Shown: positions 9,141 to 18,777, counted from the stretch's first letter. The stretch is 48,802 nt of DNA from an uncultured Nitrospiraceae bacterium (GCA_903822005.1 CAIJNL010000001.1:1-48802), one strand, 5' to 3'. Notes: generated by a model not told the origin, from the letters alone. A program made the numbers and translations.

Positions 9141-10796
9141 ATGCTTGAAAGGTTTGTACCCAAAATAGATTTCAGTTCGTACGAAGAGTTCATGAGGGAT
9201 TTCAGGATCGAGATCCCCGAACGCTTCAATTTCGCCTATGATGTCATGGATGCGGCGGCTGAAAAAAAGCCTGACAAGACCGCCCTGGTATGGTGCGACG
9301 AAAAGGGCGCAGAGGCTACTTTTACATACGGTCAATTGAAGCACTACAGCGACAAGGCAGCGAATTTCTTTACGGCGCAGGGCATACGCAAAGGCGATCC
9401 AGTGATGCTGATACTCAAGCGCAGATACGAATTCTGGTTCTGCATCCTTGCTCTGCACAAGATCGGTGCTATCTGCATACCTGCCACCCATCTTCTTTCA
9501 AAAAAGGACATTGCCTACCGGAACAATGCGGCTGACATAAAGATGATCGTAAGCGTGGCAGAACCGGAAGTGGCTGGTCATGTCGAAGATGCCGAGCCTG
9601 AATCTCCCTCCCTTATGGCAAAAGCGATTATTGGGGGCGGGAGGGCCGGATGGCTCGATTTTAATGCCGAGATGGAGAAGGCGTCAGCTGATTTCAAACG
9701 TCCGTCGGGCGACAACGCGCCCGCGAACAGTGATATATTATTGATCTATTTCACGTCGGGCACCACCGGCATGCCGAAGATGGTGCAGCATAACTTTACT
9801 TATCCCCTCGGCCACATACTCACTGCCAGGTACTGGCAGAATGTTACGGATGACGGACTGCACCTTACTGTGGCCGACACTGGATGGGCCAAGGCAGTAT
9901 GGGGAAAGATTTACGGGCAGTGGCTTGCGGGCACCGCAATATTTGTATATGACTACAACAAATTCGATCCGAAAAAGATGCTCGAAGTCGTTACCAAGTA
10001 CGGGGTCACCACTTTCTGCGCTCCGCCTACCATTTACCGGTTCTTCATCAAGGAGGACCTTTCGAAGTATGACTTCAGCAAACTCAGACATTGTTCGACC
10101 GCCGGAGAGCCGCTGAATCCTGAGGTTTATTCCCAGTTTCTGAAAAGCACGGGTATACGATTAATGGAAGGCTACGGGCAGACTGAGACAGTGGTCGCAA
10201 TAGCCACCTATTCCTGGATGGAGCCGAAGCCCGGCTCAATGGGCAAGCCGTCCCCGTCATACGATATTGACCTGCTCGACGATGAGGGGAATTCCTGCGA
10301 GGTGGGCGTTGAGGGGCAGATAGTTGTTCGTACCGACAAGATGGCGCCTTACGGAATGTTCGGCGGATATTATCGCGAGGGCGACCGCACTGAAGGCGCC
10401 TGGCACCACGGAGTATATTACACCGGCGATATGGCCTGGCGCGATGAAGACGGCTATTACTGGTTTGTCGGACGCGCCGATGATCTCATAAAGAGTTCGG
10501 GATACCGTATTGGGCCTTTCGAGGTCGAGAGCGCTCTACTTGAACATCCCGCTGTTCTGGAATGCGCCATTACTGGTGTTCCGGATGAAGTAAGGGGACA
10601 GGTCGTCAAGGCCACAGTTGTTTTGGCCAAGGGCTACTCGGCAAGTGAAGAAATTGTCCTGGCACTCCAGGAACATGTCAAGAAGGTTACTGCTCCATAT
10701 AAGTATCCAAGGATTATAGAATTCGCGCCATCGCTTCCCAAGACGATCAGCGGCAAGATCAGGCGTGTCGAGATCAGGGAAGGCGACATCCAGTAG
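9141..10796 (+). CDS. AMP-forming acyl-CoA synthetase
   Basis: Activates a carboxylic acid to its acyl-CoA through an acyl-adenylate. The 551-residue protein carries the family motifs in order: [12 protein letters not shown] (phosphate loop, near residue 204), GYGQTE (near 345), [13 protein letters not shown] (near 427), [20 protein letters not shown] (hinge) and the C-terminal [10 protein letters not shown] with the catalytic lysine. The general shape resembles medium-chain acyl-CoA or acetyl/propionyl-CoA-type ligases; the substrate cannot be assigned. It starts five bases after the XRE-cupin gene, so the two are probably co-transcribed. Confidence 0.93.
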   Translation: MLERFVPKIDFSSYEEFMRDFRIEIPERFNFAYDVMDAAAEKKPDKTALVWCDEKGAEATFTYGQLKHYSDKAANFFTAQGIRKGDPVMLILKRRYEFWFCILALHKIGAICIPATHLLSKKDIAYRNNAADIKMIVSVAEPEVAGHVEDAEPESPSLMAKAIIGGGRAGWLDFNAEMEKASADFKRPSGDNAPANSDILLIYFTSGTTGMPKMVQHNFTYPLGHILTARYWQNVTDDGLHLTVADTGWAKAVWGKIYGQWLAGTAIFVYDYNKFDPKKMLEVVTKYGVTTFCAPPTIYRFFIKEDLSKYDFSKLRHCSTAGEPLNPEVYSQFLKSTGIRLMEGYGQTETVVAIATYSWMEPKPGSMGKPSPSYDIDLLDDEGNSCEVGVEGQIVVRTDKMAPYGMFGGYYREGDRTEGAWHHGVYYTGDMAWRDEDGYYWFVGRADDLIKSSGYRIGPFEVESALLEHPAVLECAITGVPDEVRGQVVKATVVLAKGYSASEEIVLALQEHVKKVTAPYKYPRIIEFAPSLPKTISGKIRRVEIREGDIQ

Positions 10797-10797
10797 C

Positions 10798-11268
10798 ATG
10801 AATCAGAGTGCCCCCAAAGGGGCAGGAAGACCCACCTGGGACGAATACTTCATAAAGATAGCTGAGGTAGTTGCTTCGCGCTCGACCTGCATACGCAGAC
10901 GGTACGGCGCTGTCATCGTAAAGGACAGGGTCATCGTCAGCACAGGTTATAACGGCGCGCCGAGGGGCTCCGTAAATTGCGTCGACGTCAACAGCTGCAG
11001 GCGCAAGGAACTAAATATCCCGGCTGGAGAGCGTTACGAACTGTGCGAGGCGGTGCATGCCGAGCAGAATGCCATTATTAACGGAGCTCCTGAACGCATG
11101 AAGGACGCTGCCATCTATATAGCTGGTTTTGAAGAAGACGGCTCTGCGGCGGAAGGCAAGCCCTGCCTGCTCTGCGCGAGGATGATCAGGAACGCGGGGC
11201 TGAATGAAGTTGTCTTTCTCTCCAGGGACGGGAGCATTACCAGGGTGTCCGATTTTAGCAGCCTTTAA
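10798..11268 (+). CDS. dCMP/deoxycytidylate deaminase family protein
   Basis: Predicted zinc-dependent deaminase making dUMP from dCMP for thymidylate synthesis (ComEB/dCMP-deaminase family). The 156-residue protein has RPTWDEYFIKIA at the N-terminus, as in the family, the zinc/catalytic motif HAEQNAI (about residue 86) and PCLLCAR (about 122). The ATG at 10798, directly after the synthetase stop, is chosen over an in-frame GTG at 10765 that lies inside the upstream gene, because the family starts near this point. AGGGAAGG lies about 13 bases upstream. Confidence 0.9.
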   Translation: MNQSAPKGAGRPTWDEYFIKIAEVVASRSTCIRRRYGAVIVKDRVIVSTGYNGAPRGSVNCVDVNSCRRKELNIPAGERYELCEAVHAEQNAIINGAPERMKDAAIYIAGFEEDGSAAEGKPCLLCARMIRNAGLNEVVFLSRDGSITRVSDFSSL

Positions 11269-11328
11269 ACCGCGGCTGTTCTGAAACGGACCGAAACAGA
11301 AAGGGCCTTTGAACAACCGGAGGTTCGG

Positions 11329-11808
11329 ATGTATCTTTACCTAGTACGTCACGGTGAGGCAGTCCAGGCAGATACAGCAGACCCTTCCATGGCACTGACC
11401 CCCAAGGGTATACTTGGCGCTGAAAAAGTGGCCGCTCATCTTGCATCTCTCAATATAAAGATCGATCTGCTTGTCCACAGCACCAAGGCGCGCGCAAAAC
11501 AGACGGCCGGCATTTTTGCTTCCAGGCTGCATCCTTCAAAGGCTGTCAGCGAGAACGGCGACCTCGGGCCTCACTCTGATCCGTTGATATGGGCGGGGAA
11601 TCTGGACCTGTTAAACGAAAATGTCATGCTGGTCGGTCATATGCCATTTATGAGCAGGATGGTTTCATTGCTCTCCTGCGGGCTTGGCGATGAATCGGCC
11701 TTTGCTTTTGACAATGCGGCCGTCGCCTGCCTGGGGCGCGACTATGGCAAATGGTCGCTTTTATGGATGATCTCTCCGGCCGTCATCCGAGGAGAGAGAC
11801 AGGCATGA
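11329..11808 (+). CDS. sixA: SixA-type phosphohistidine phosphatase
   Basis: A small (159-residue) histidine phosphatase. The catalytic RHG is near the start (YLVRHGEA, residues 5-12) and the second histidine is in LVGHMPFMS. The length and lack of extra domains match SixA, which removes phosphate from phosphohistidine on HPt or PTS proteins. CCGGAGG gives a good ribosome binding site. It overlaps the next gene by four bases (ATGA), indicating one transcription unit. The actual target is unknown. Confidence 0.88.
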   Translation: MYLYLVRHGEAVQADTADPSMALTPKGILGAEKVAAHLASLNIKIDLLVHSTKARAKQTAGIFASRLHPSKAVSENGDLGPHSDPLIWAGNLDLLNENVMLVGHMPFMSRMVSLLSCGLGDESAFAFDNAAVACLGRDYGKWSLLWMISPAVIRGERQA

Positions 11809-12347
11809 GTTCAAAGCCATTCGAGAGCTACATAACAGGATATATCGCGGGGTTTGCCGTTTTCGTCCTGGCCGTTCCGTATCTTCTTTACGAGGTGGCG
11901 CTTATATACGAGGCGCATATAATGGAGCACTGGTCCCGTCATATCATTGCCGTGATACTCCTCATCCCCGGCCTTTCCTTCGCGATCTGGTCCAATATAG
12001 TGCTGGTTACCAGGGGCAGGGGCGGTCCGATCGACATCTTTGATGTGGCGATAAGCCCGCGCACGCAGAAGCTTGTGGTAACGGGACCTTACCAATATAC
12101 GCGCAACCCGATGGTGTTTGGCATGTTCTGCTGCTATTTCGCGCTGGCGTTTTATCTGAACTCGCTGCCAGACCTGATCATCCTTGCCGTATTATTCCTT
12201 GCCGCCCGTTTCTATCTGGAAGAGACCGAGGAGAGAAGGCTGTGGAGAGACTTCGGCAAGGAGTATGAGGAATACCGCAAGCGTGTGCCGATGATTTTGC
12301 CGCGGGTGCTCAGGCGGAAGCGGGGCAATAGGATAAAGGGAACGTAA
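11805..12347 (+). CDS. Membrane methyltransferase-like protein (ICMT/PEMT family)
   Basis: A 180-residue integral membrane protein with about four to five hydrophobic segments. The C-terminal half carries the isoprenylcysteine carboxyl methyltransferase / phospholipid methyltransferase signature: LVVTGPYQYTRNPMVFG followed by EERRLWRDFGKEYEEYRKRVP. The substrate in bacteria is usually unknown. The ATG at 11805, overlapping the sixA stop with GAGGAGAGAG upstream, is preferred to an in-frame start at 11751 inside sixA. Confidence 0.87.
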   Translation: MSSKPFESYITGYIAGFAVFVLAVPYLLYEVALIYEAHIMEHWSRHIIAVILLIPGLSFAIWSNIVLVTRGRGGPIDIFDVAISPRTQKLVVTGPYQYTRNPMVFGMFCCYFALAFYLNSLPDLIILAVLFLAARFYLEETEERRLWRDFGKEYEEYRKRVPMILPRVLRRKRGNRIKGT

Positions 12348-12395
12348 CAGGTATTTATCAGGCAGACGGCTGTCTGCTCAAATGGGGGCAATTTA

Positions 12396-13328
12396 ATGAC
12401 TGTTCGCAGTATCGCAAGGATCTTTCTTTGTGTATTAATAAGCTCAATGCTGGCCGTCGGCATGTCATCCGCTGCCGACAACGGCTACAAGCGAATTGTT
12501 GTGCTCGGTGATCCGCATCTGCCCGGCTCAATGCTTGAGCAGAAAGAAAAGGTGCGGGAAAACATCAACAGGTGGAAAGATGTTGACCTGATAGCGGCAG
12601 TCGGCGACATTACAGAGACCAGGGGTACGGATGATGAATACGCTGCCGCAAAGAACTATTTCGCGGGGTTCCATAAACCGCAGGCACTGATCGGCGGAAA
12701 CCATGATTATCTTTATAACGATCATCTCAACCGGAACGGGAAAAAAACAAAGGCAGACCCGTTTGTGCGTGCTGGCAAGCTCGCCTATTTCAGGAAGACA
12801 TTCGGCATGCCGTCTTTGCATTACACAAAAGAGCTCGGGCGTTACCTGCTTGTTTTTCTGACGGCTGACGATCTCCAGGCTGCCACGCTGGCGACCATTT
12901 CAAAAACCGGATACGACTGGCTTTCGGCAACACTTGAGGGCAACAAAAATAAGGCAACAATAATTTTCTTTCATGCCCCGCTGGAGGGCACCCTGGGTGA
13001 TTATCGGAAGCATTCGGATATTAATGACTCTTTTGCGCAGCCTGCGGGGGAGATAAAGCGCATTCTTGCCGCCAATCCGCAGGTCTTCATGTGGGTGTCG
13101 GGCCATACGCATACCCCGCCTGGTGATCAGAATTTTGCTTCCGGCGCCAACTTGTATGAAGGCAGGATAATGAATATTCATAATACCGACATGAAGCGGA
13201 AGCATATTTATACAAATTCACTCTTTCTTTATGACGACAAAGTCATTGTCAGGACGTTTGATCATAATAAAGGTGTGTGGATGTATAAACTGGAGCGGAC
13301 TGTGCGTGTGCGGGAAACAGACAAATAA
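12396..13328 (+). CDS. Exported metallophosphoesterase
   Basis: A 310-residue calcineurin-like phosphoesterase. Residues 1-26 form a signal peptide ending SSA-AD. The di-metal motifs appear in order: LGDPHLPG (DxH), AVGDITE (GD), IGGNHDY (GNHD), FFHAPLEG and VSGHTHTPPG (GHxH). It should act outside the cytoplasm on a phosphate ester or nucleotide that cannot be specified. GGGGG lies about eight bases before the ATG. It is followed closely by two small membrane-protein genes. Confidence 0.92.
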   Translation: MTVRSIARIFLCVLISSMLAVGMSSAADNGYKRIVVLGDPHLPGSMLEQKEKVRENINRWKDVDLIAAVGDITETRGTDDEYAAAKNYFAGFHKPQALIGGNHDYLYNDHLNRNGKKTKADPFVRAGKLAYFRKTFGMPSLHYTKELGRYLLVFLTADDLQAATLATISKTGYDWLSATLEGNKNKATIIFFHAPLEGTLGDYRKHSDINDSFAQPAGEIKRILAANPQVFMWVSGHTHTPPGDQNFASGANLYEGRIMNIHNTDMKRKHIYTNSLFLYDDKVIVRTFDHNKGVWMYKLERTVRVRETDK

Positions 13329-13344
13329 CTGTCATAATATAATC

Positions 13345-13689
13345 ATGGACAGTGACAGATCATCAGGCGACCTGCCGGAGCCGACCGAGAAAGAGTATCG
13401 CGAGGGCATAATACTGCTTTTATCGATAGCGCTGATCGTCTACTTCGAGCGGGACATAAAATATTTTATTCCCGGACCGGTACGGCATAAGGCAGAGGTC
13501 TGTTTTATCCTGTTGTTGACCGGAGCTGTGCATCTGCTCTGCTCAGACCTGCTTGCATTTTTTTACAACAGCAGGCATCTCAGGTTTTTCCCTTTTCTGT
13601 TTTCCAAAAGAAGCCAGGCCGCTCCGCGCCATGCCCGGATGGTCGGACTCTTTTTTGTTCTGGCGGCAATCGTGACTCTTTTCTTGTAA
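13345..13689 (+). CDS. Small hypothetical membrane protein
   Basis: About 114 residues with three hydrophobic segments (near 21-35, 50-70 and 95-114), separated by a basic loop (SKRSQAAPRHAR). The ATG at 13345 is chosen because it follows the phosphoesterase stop; the longer open frame reaching back to 13231 would lie within that gene. There is no clear ribosome binding site. I do not recognise the family. The adjacent genes suggest only co-transcription. Confidence 0.6.
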   Translation: MDSDRSSGDLPEPTEKEYREGIILLLSIALIVYFERDIKYFIPGPVRHKAEVCFILLLTGAVHLLCSDLLAFFYNSRHLRFFPFLFSKRSQAAPRHARMVGLFFVLAAIVTLFL

Positions 13690-13736
13690 TGAAACAGAAA
13701 GGCGGTCAGGCCCCGAGTGCCTGCGCAGGTAAATAA

Positions 13737-13880
13737 ATGAAAATAATCGAACCAATAAAAACATGGTTCATGGAACGAGATGTTGCAAAGAAACTGCTGG
13801 TGGTTCTGGCAATAATCCTCTGGTGCCTGATTGTGATATTCTATTTTAATTCGGCGGACGATATGTTTTATCATGACTAA
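13737..13880 (+). CDS. Small single-span membrane protein
   Basis: A 47-codon frame (MKIIEPIKTWFMERD... ending DDMFYHD) with one strongly hydrophobic segment at residues ~19-37, flanked by charged ends, as expected for a small membrane protein. A weak CAGGT lies upstream, and it sits snugly between the preceding membrane-protein gene and the Nudix gene. No homologue is recognised. Confidence 0.5.
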   Translation: MKIIEPIKTWFMERDVAKKLLVVLAIILWCLIVIFYFNSADDMFYHD

Positions 13881-13901
13881 CCGGGACACGAGAGGAACCA
13901 T

Positions 13902-14558
13902 ATGGTCAGCTTAGAGAAACTCAGGAACAGTTTGCCCGGCACACCGGGAATTCAGGCAAGGGAAGAGTATGTAAATACCGCGGTGCTTGTCCTGCTCGCG
14001 TTTCTGAATGGCGAGTATCATTTTATCTTCCAGAAAAGGGGCCCGAACATAAGACAGAACGGAGAGGTCTGTTTTCCGGGCGGTCTTTATCACGCGGGAG
14101 ACGGAACGTCCGAGCAGACGGCGGTCCGCGAGACAGTAGAAGAGATGGGGATACCAAAAGAGAATATAAAGGTGATCGGTCCTCTTGACACAATTATTGC
14201 CCCGATGGGCGCTGTGGTGGACGCCTTTGTTGGTGTAGCGGAGATAAACGGGATCGATGAAATCTTTCCGAACAGGGACGAAGTGGAGTCTGTATTCACT
14301 GTCCCGGTATCGCATTTTGAAAATAACTCTCCCCTGATATATCATGCGCATCTTAAAGTCCACCCGGTCACGGTAGATGAGAATACAGGCGAAGAGGTTG
14401 TCCTGTTTCCCGCGCGCGAACTTGGTCTTCCGGAAAGGTATGAAAGACCGTGGGGCGGCATGAAGCATACCATCTATGTTTACAAGGTACCGCAGGGCAT
14501 TATATGGGGACTGACCGCAAGGTTTATCCTCGATGTTGTAAACAGATTGAAGAAATAA
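13902..14558 (+). CDS. Nudix hydrolase, CoA-pyrophosphatase (NudL)-like
   Basis: A 218-residue Nudix protein. The Nudix box GX5EX7REUXEEXGU is visible as GGLYHAGDGTSEQTAVRE followed by TVEEMGI. The preceding FQKRGPNIRQNGEVCFPGG matches the longer conserved block of CoA pyrophosphatases (LxxRS..hxGQxxFPGG), which hydrolyse CoA to phosphopantetheine and 3',5'-ADP. The assignment to CoA is by family likeness only. GAGAGGA precedes the ATG. Confidence 0.87.
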   Translation: MVSLEKLRNSLPGTPGIQAREEYVNTAVLVLLAFLNGEYHFIFQKRGPNIRQNGEVCFPGGLYHAGDGTSEQTAVRETVEEMGIPKENIKVIGPLDTIIAPMGAVVDAFVGVAEINGIDEIFPNRDEVESVFTVPVSHFENNSPLIYHAHLKVHPVTVDENTGEEVVLFPARELGLPERYERPWGGMKHTIYVYKVPQGIIWGLTARFILDVVNRLKK

Positions 14559-14713
14559 TAAAACCGCATTGGTCTTTTTGACCGCATACTGATCTTCCGC
14601 TCCAGACCCTATGCATTCTTTTCCAAAAACGGTAACATGTAAATATTGCGGCACCGCATATTGAATGAGCTTCATTCACAACCACAAATAAGTCATGTCG
14701 GGAGGAGATTTAA

Positions 14714-15211
14714 ATGACAACACCTGAAGGCGACAAACTGGTACTTATGATCGAAGCAAAGCTTGGAGAACTGCAGGAACTTTGTGAGGGACTGGATGAT
14801 AAAACGGCTGCCCGCGCGCCGGAGGGCCGCTGGTCAGTCAAGCAGATACTCTCCCATGTCCTGGGCCCGGAGGGGAAGGGTATGATGGCCACCTTGAGGC
14901 CGTTTCTGGAAAAGGATGTGCCGCTGATCAACATCGAGGCCGAGAACACATATTATACAGGAGCAAGGGCCCAGATGCCGCTGGGCCAGCTGCTGACTGA
15001 AGTGGAACTCGAATATGTTAGAATAGCCCTGTTTGTGGCAAGACTGAGCAAAGAACAGCTGAACAGGAAAGCGCACATCCCCCTGCTGAAGGATTCTCCG
15101 ATCGGGGAATATCCGACACTTGCTGCCTGGGTGGAGGGAATTGTCGGCTATCATCTCGATTTTCATATCAACCATATGAAAGAGATCCTGCAGGCCCTTG
15201 CACATTTATAG
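14714..15211 (+). CDS. DinB-family protein
   Basis: A 165-residue four-helix-bundle protein of the DinB/YfiT superfamily. Visible features are RWSVKQILSHVLGPEG (first metal-ligand helix) and, near the end, YHLDFHINHMKEI with the histidine pair expected of the metal site. Members are often metal-dependent thiol transferases or stress proteins; no specific substrate is evident. GGGAGGAG gives a strong ribosome binding site. A Dabb gene follows 29 bases downstream. Confidence 0.83.
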   Translation: MTTPEGDKLVLMIEAKLGELQELCEGLDDKTAARAPEGRWSVKQILSHVLGPEGKGMMATLRPFLEKDVPLINIEAENTYYTGARAQMPLGQLLTEVELEYVRIALFVARLSKEQLNRKAHIPLLKDSPIGEYPTLAAWVEGIVGYHLDFHINHMKEILQALAHL

Positions 15212-15240
15212 CCGGAGCAAAATAACGGCAGGAGGAAGAG

Positions 15241-15543
15241 ATGGTAAAGCACATTGTTGTATGGAAGATGAAGGAAGAGGCCGAGGGAGCGGACAAGCAG
15301 GAAAACGCCCTTAAGGTGAAGGCCCTTCTTGAAGCACTTAAAGAGAGGATTCCGGGCATTCTCAAGATAGAAGTCGGTATCGATTTCAGTTGCACTGCAA
15401 CATCAGGAGATATTGTTCTGTATGCAGAGTTTGACGACCGTGCAGCACTCGAGGCCTATCAGGTCCACCCTGAGCACGAGTTCGCAGCTGAAATTGTGAG
15501 ATCAGTAGTCACCGAACGCCGGCTGGTCGATTACGAGGTTTAA
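15241..15543 (+). CDS. Dabb (stress-responsive alpha/beta-barrel) domain protein
   Basis: A 100-residue single-domain protein: MVKHIVVWKMK at the start, VGIDFSCTATSGDIVLYAEF in the middle and a YQVHPEH segment are the usual Dabb landmarks. These form dimeric ferredoxin-like barrels; bacterial members rarely have a known function. CAGGAGGAAGAG precedes the ATG. It probably shares a transcript with the DinB gene. Confidence 0.88.
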   Translation: MVKHIVVWKMKEEAEGADKQENALKVKALLEALKERIPGILKIEVGIDFSCTATSGDIVLYAEFDDRAALEAYQVHPEHEFAAEIVRSVVTERRLVDYEV

Positions 15544-15610
15544 AAGGGACCCTTCGCAGGGAATCTGACTGCGTTAAGACGGGCGGCAAGGCCTGGTGCC
15601 TTGGTAATTC

Positions 15611-16567
15611 TTATTGCCGGGACGCTCCAAAGGTCTGCATTGCCCATGATACGCGTGTTTCCGCAGTGGCAAAGATCGCGGCAGGCGCCGCTTCAATGAG
15701 ATCGAGCCGCCTTCGGAGTCCGTCAAGATTTGCTATCTGTATGGCGAGACCGGGCCTGGCATTAAGCTCAAGTAGCACCGGCCCGCGCTCGCTGTCAATC
15801 ACCATGTCGACCCCTATGTAGCCGAGCCCTGTCATGTCGAAGGCTGAGGCAGCTATTAGCAGCATTCTCTCCCAGTAGGGTACCTGTATATTGCCTACCG
15901 GATTCCCGGTATCAGGATGATGAGTTATTACCGCTGAATGGTATACAGCCGTCAGTGTTTTGCCGCTGGTGATTTCGATGCCGGCTGCGATCGCTCCCCG
16001 GTGAAGATTTGCCTTGCCGTCAGAGGCCCTGGTCGGGAGTCTCACCATTGACATCATCGGCACCCCGCGGTATACCACAACACGTATGTCAGGTACTCCG
16101 GCATAGGTGACCTGGGCGAATACCGGGGCTGGATGAAGAAGTGCCTCAATGATCGCCGTATCATCAAGCCCTGACAGTGAATAAATACCCGACAAGATAT
16201 CAGAGATATGAAAGTCGAGATCTGCCTTTGACAGTATTGTGCCGCCCGGAGTGACGAAGTTATCTGCCTGCCTGTCTGCCACCAGGATGATGCCTTTTCC
16301 GCCTGCTCCTCTCGCGGGTTTTACAACGAAGTCCGGTTTGCCAGCTATCTTTGCTTCGAGTTTATGGATATCACCGTGATGTTCGATCAGGTGATATACG
16401 GGAGGGACCGGGATATCAAACTTGTCTGCCAGCCGCTTGGTAAGCACCTTGTTGTCAACAAGGGGAAAGGCTGAGCGGGGATTGCTGCGCATGATATATT
16501 CGCTGTTCCTGCAATTTATCCCGAGTACGCCTCTTTTCCCGAGTGCATTAAAGGTTCTTAGGTTCAT
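15611..16567 (-). CDS. Alpha-L-glutamate-ligase-like ATP-grasp protein
   Basis: A 318-residue RimK-type ATP-grasp enzyme expected to form an amide bond to an amino acid using ATP. It opens with NALGKRGVLGINCRNSEYI and VDNKVLTKRLADKF, has the nucleotide-binding FVVKPARGAGGKGI, and ends with the metal-binding LLELNARPG. It is the last gene of a three-gene minus-strand unit and overlaps its upstream neighbour by 20 bp. The trio (retropepsin-like protease, inactive transglutaminase-7TM, ATP-grasp ligase) is a recurrent cassette proposed to make and process a peptide tag at the envelope. The substrate is unknown. Confidence 0.9.
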   Translation of the reverse strand: MNLRTFNALGKRGVLGINCRNSEYIMRSNPRSAFPLVDNKVLTKRLADKFDIPVPPVYHLIEHHGDIHKLEAKIAGKPDFVVKPARGAGGKGIILVADRQADNFVTPGGTILSKADLDFHISDILSGIYSLSGLDDTAIIEALLHPAPVFAQVTYAGVPDIRVVVYRGVPMMSMVRLPTRASDGKANLHRGAIAAGIEITSGKTLTAVYHSAVITHHPDTGNPVGNIQVPYWERMLLIAASAFDMTGLGYIGVDMVIDSERGPVLLELNARPGLAIQIANLDGLRRRLDLIEAAPAAIFATAETRVSWAMQTFGASRQ

Positions 16568-18095
16568 TGCTTTCTCCCAGCTGTCTGAAGCGGAAGAGCT
16601 CCATCAGCCGGTAGCCCGTATATCGGCCGAGGAGAGTCTGGAGGGCCATAACAGCGAACAGGAGTTCCGGATAGACGAAGAAGGTCAGCTGCAGAGGTTC
16701 AAGCTGTATTATGATATAGGTTATGGTTGCGACAGCCGCGCTTCCGGCAGAGGTGCGGAGGGCCTCCAGGATGCCCTGCTCCTCGATGATGATATGGAAA
16801 CGTTCGATGGTGAGGGTCAGGATCACAAACGGGAGCAGACCGATGGCCATAAATTCCCTCACACCGAGTTTGTTTCCCACGAGTGCAAAGAATATAAAAC
16901 ATGAGATAACGAGGGTCAGGATTACGGATAGCCTCGGGACGAGCAGGAGACGGAGCTTGTCTATCGAATTCCGCACTAAATATCCTATCAGTAAAACGGC
17001 GGCAAATATTCCGAGTCCGGCAAGAAGCCCTGTGTTCCGGAAAGCGAGCGCCATCAGTACCGGCATAAAGATGCCGAAAGTCGGGAATCCTACGATATTT
17101 CGCAGGACGCAGACTATAAGGGCGCCCAGGGGAACCAGGATGAGTATGCGGAAGGTGTTCTGGAACTGGGGCGGCAGGCGGAAGAGCGACCAGCGGTTAA
17201 GCAGCCTGTCTGATGATCCGACACGCTCATTCTGGATGCCCCACTGACTTATGATCTGCCTGTTCAGAGACCACCGGACATCAGAAACCTCTCCATTGAT
17301 CGAACGCACTGCAGGCATTCCAAACCGGGTCAACGGCAGAAAAGCGCCTGTCCTCTGATGAATGATTCCCGTTTCCGGCATGATTATCTGCCACGAAGTG
17401 CCTGTCCATACCTCGATCCAGGTATCAGTTTTTGAGGATACATTCTCTTCCAGCGCAAGTCCTTCTACCATATTAGACTGAAGTCCCGCTGCCCTGAACA
17501 AAACGAGAAGCGCCTTTACGCTGCCGAGCCTGTTTTGAATCACCGACCATTTTTCGAGATCTTCTGCACGCAGCCTGGAGGTGTCCCAATTGCCTGTGGC
17601 GGCCGGGGCAATGGCTTTTATTCTTTCGGTGAAAGAGAGCGTTTTCTTGTCAGACACAAGTTTTTCGGCAAGTGTCTGTTCTGCCCTGTCAACACCTTCG
17701 GGATAAGAATTAACGGCCGCCGCTGCAGGAGCAGGATACCTTGATTTGGCTATAAAGGTCGCGCTGTATGAAACCGGGGTGCCTTCGTGTTCGGTCGCGC
17801 CTGACCAGATTGCATAGCGGTTTTGCCCTTCAGTCTGGAGACTGAAATCGAGCGGGCCCTCGGTTATCTTTTCTTCAAGAAGGGTGATTCCCTGTTTGTA
17901 GGAAGGCAGTGCAATAATTGCGGTGGCGCCGTCAGCCGGGCCGCTGATCCTCGCATCAAGGGAAATTTGCCATACCCGTTCAGGGGTTGCGGGAAAGAGC
18001 GGGTATCCGAGCGAAATGACCCTGTAAGAGATAAGGATGGCCGGCAGCACCAGTAGTGAAATTACGATAGCTGCTATATAGCGGTTCAGGGTCAT
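16548..18095 (-). CDS. Inactive transglutaminase fused to seven transmembrane helices
   Basis: A 515-residue membrane protein. An N-terminal anchor (about residues 8-28) is followed by a large extracytoplasmic part. This contains a transglutaminase-like core near 200-250 (WSVIQNRLGSVKALLVLFRAAGLQSNMVEG and WIEVWTG, here given as landmarks) in which the usual catalytic Cys is absent. The C-terminal ~190 residues hold about seven hydrophobic helices. It is the central gene of the ligase/protease cassette and overlaps both neighbours (4 bp and 20 bp). It is thought to bind a peptide rather than cut it. Confidence 0.88.
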   Translation of the reverse strand: MTLNRYIAAIVISLLVLPAILISYRVISLGYPLFPATPERVWQISLDARISGPADGATAIIALPSYKQGITLLEEKITEGPLDFSLQTEGQNRYAIWSGATEHEGTPVSYSATFIAKSRYPAPAAAAVNSYPEGVDRAEQTLAEKLVSDKKTLSFTERIKAIAPAATGNWDTSRLRAEDLEKWSVIQNRLGSVKALLVLFRAAGLQSNMVEGLALEENVSSKTDTWIEVWTGTSWQIIMPETGIIHQRTGAFLPLTRFGMPAVRSINGEVSDVRWSLNRQIISQWGIQNERVGSSDRLLNRWSLFRLPPQFQNTFRILILVPLGALIVCVLRNIVGFPTFGIFMPVLMALAFRNTGLLAGLGIFAAVLLIGYLVRNSIDKLRLLLVPRLSVILTLVISCFIFFALVGNKLGVREFMAIGLLPFVILTLTIERFHIIIEEQGILEALRTSAGSAAVATITYIIIQLEPLQLTFFVYPELLFAVMALQTLLGRYTGYRLMELFRFRQLGESNEPKNL

Positions 18096-18595
18096 TTGAG
18101 GTCCGGTATGAAGTCTGGTTTGACGCCCGGGCAGGTCGGCGGCAATAAATTCTTGCTGCTGACATCGACAATATACTTTCCGCGCAGGGTCCTGCGTCCT
18201 ATAAGGACCGGATATTCCATCTTGGAACGGTCGTTAAGGGTCACACGCGTTTTAATCAGCGTTGACCCAAGGCAGATTTCCATCATAACAATAGGCCGCT
18301 GGCCGCTCCCATCTGAGGTGTGGATGGTTTTCGTGCCGAGTAACGGCCGGCGTATTTTGTGGCCGCCGCACCTGTCTGCCAGGGTGAAAGTTACGTATTT
18401 TCCAACCACCTTGAAATCGCACACATCAAGGGAAGAGGTTGCCGCTCCCGTATCTATGCGGGCAGCCAGGGTCAGTCCCCAGGGGAAAATGACGATGTCC
18501 TCCACCGCACCAATTGCTTTTTTTTCAGCTGCAGCGATTGGCATGGCAAACAGGCACAAGACCGCAACAACCGTTAACTTTATTATCAGGTGCAT
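18092..18595 (-). CDS. Retropepsin-like aspartic protease (RimB / ATP-dependent zinc protease family)
   Basis: A 167-residue secreted aspartyl protease-like protein. A signal peptide ends near IAAAE, and the catalytic motif is ARIDTGAATSSLDV. LIGRRTLRGKYIVDVS near the C-terminus is the other family hallmark. Two adjacent ATGs are possible (18598 and 18595); the second gives five bases to the GGAGG and is preferred. The gene opens the minus-strand cassette and overlaps the next by ATGA. Despite the old family name, no zinc motif is visible. Confidence 0.87.
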   Translation of the reverse strand: MHLIIKLTVVAVLCLFAMPIAAAEKKAIGAVEDIVIFPWGLTLAARIDTGAATSSLDVCDFKVVGKYVTFTLADRCGGHKIRRPLLGTKTIHTSDGSGQRPIVMMEICLGSTLIKTRVTLNDRSKMEYPVLIGRRTLRGKYIVDVSSKNLLPPTCPGVKPDFIPDLK

Positions 18596-18777
18596 CATTT
18601 CCTCCAAGGGTGTATTTGTCCATATATGTCCTCGATATTCTATCATTCAATATAGCCAAATTTGGCGTTTATGTGCAAATATGGAGAGAAAATCCGGGGG
18701 CGAGAGGGAAACGCCGGGCATAACAAGCGTAAGCAGCCAAACGAGAAGGGTAAGAGGAATTGCCGGTGAAGCCCCGG

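Noticed and set aside
18660-18777. GC-rich stretch between the protease and PilZ genes, considered as a c-di-GMP riboswitch
   Set aside because: The conserved GEMM core is absent, and the region lies downstream of the PilZ gene rather than in a leader; only a weak terminator-like hairpin is visible.
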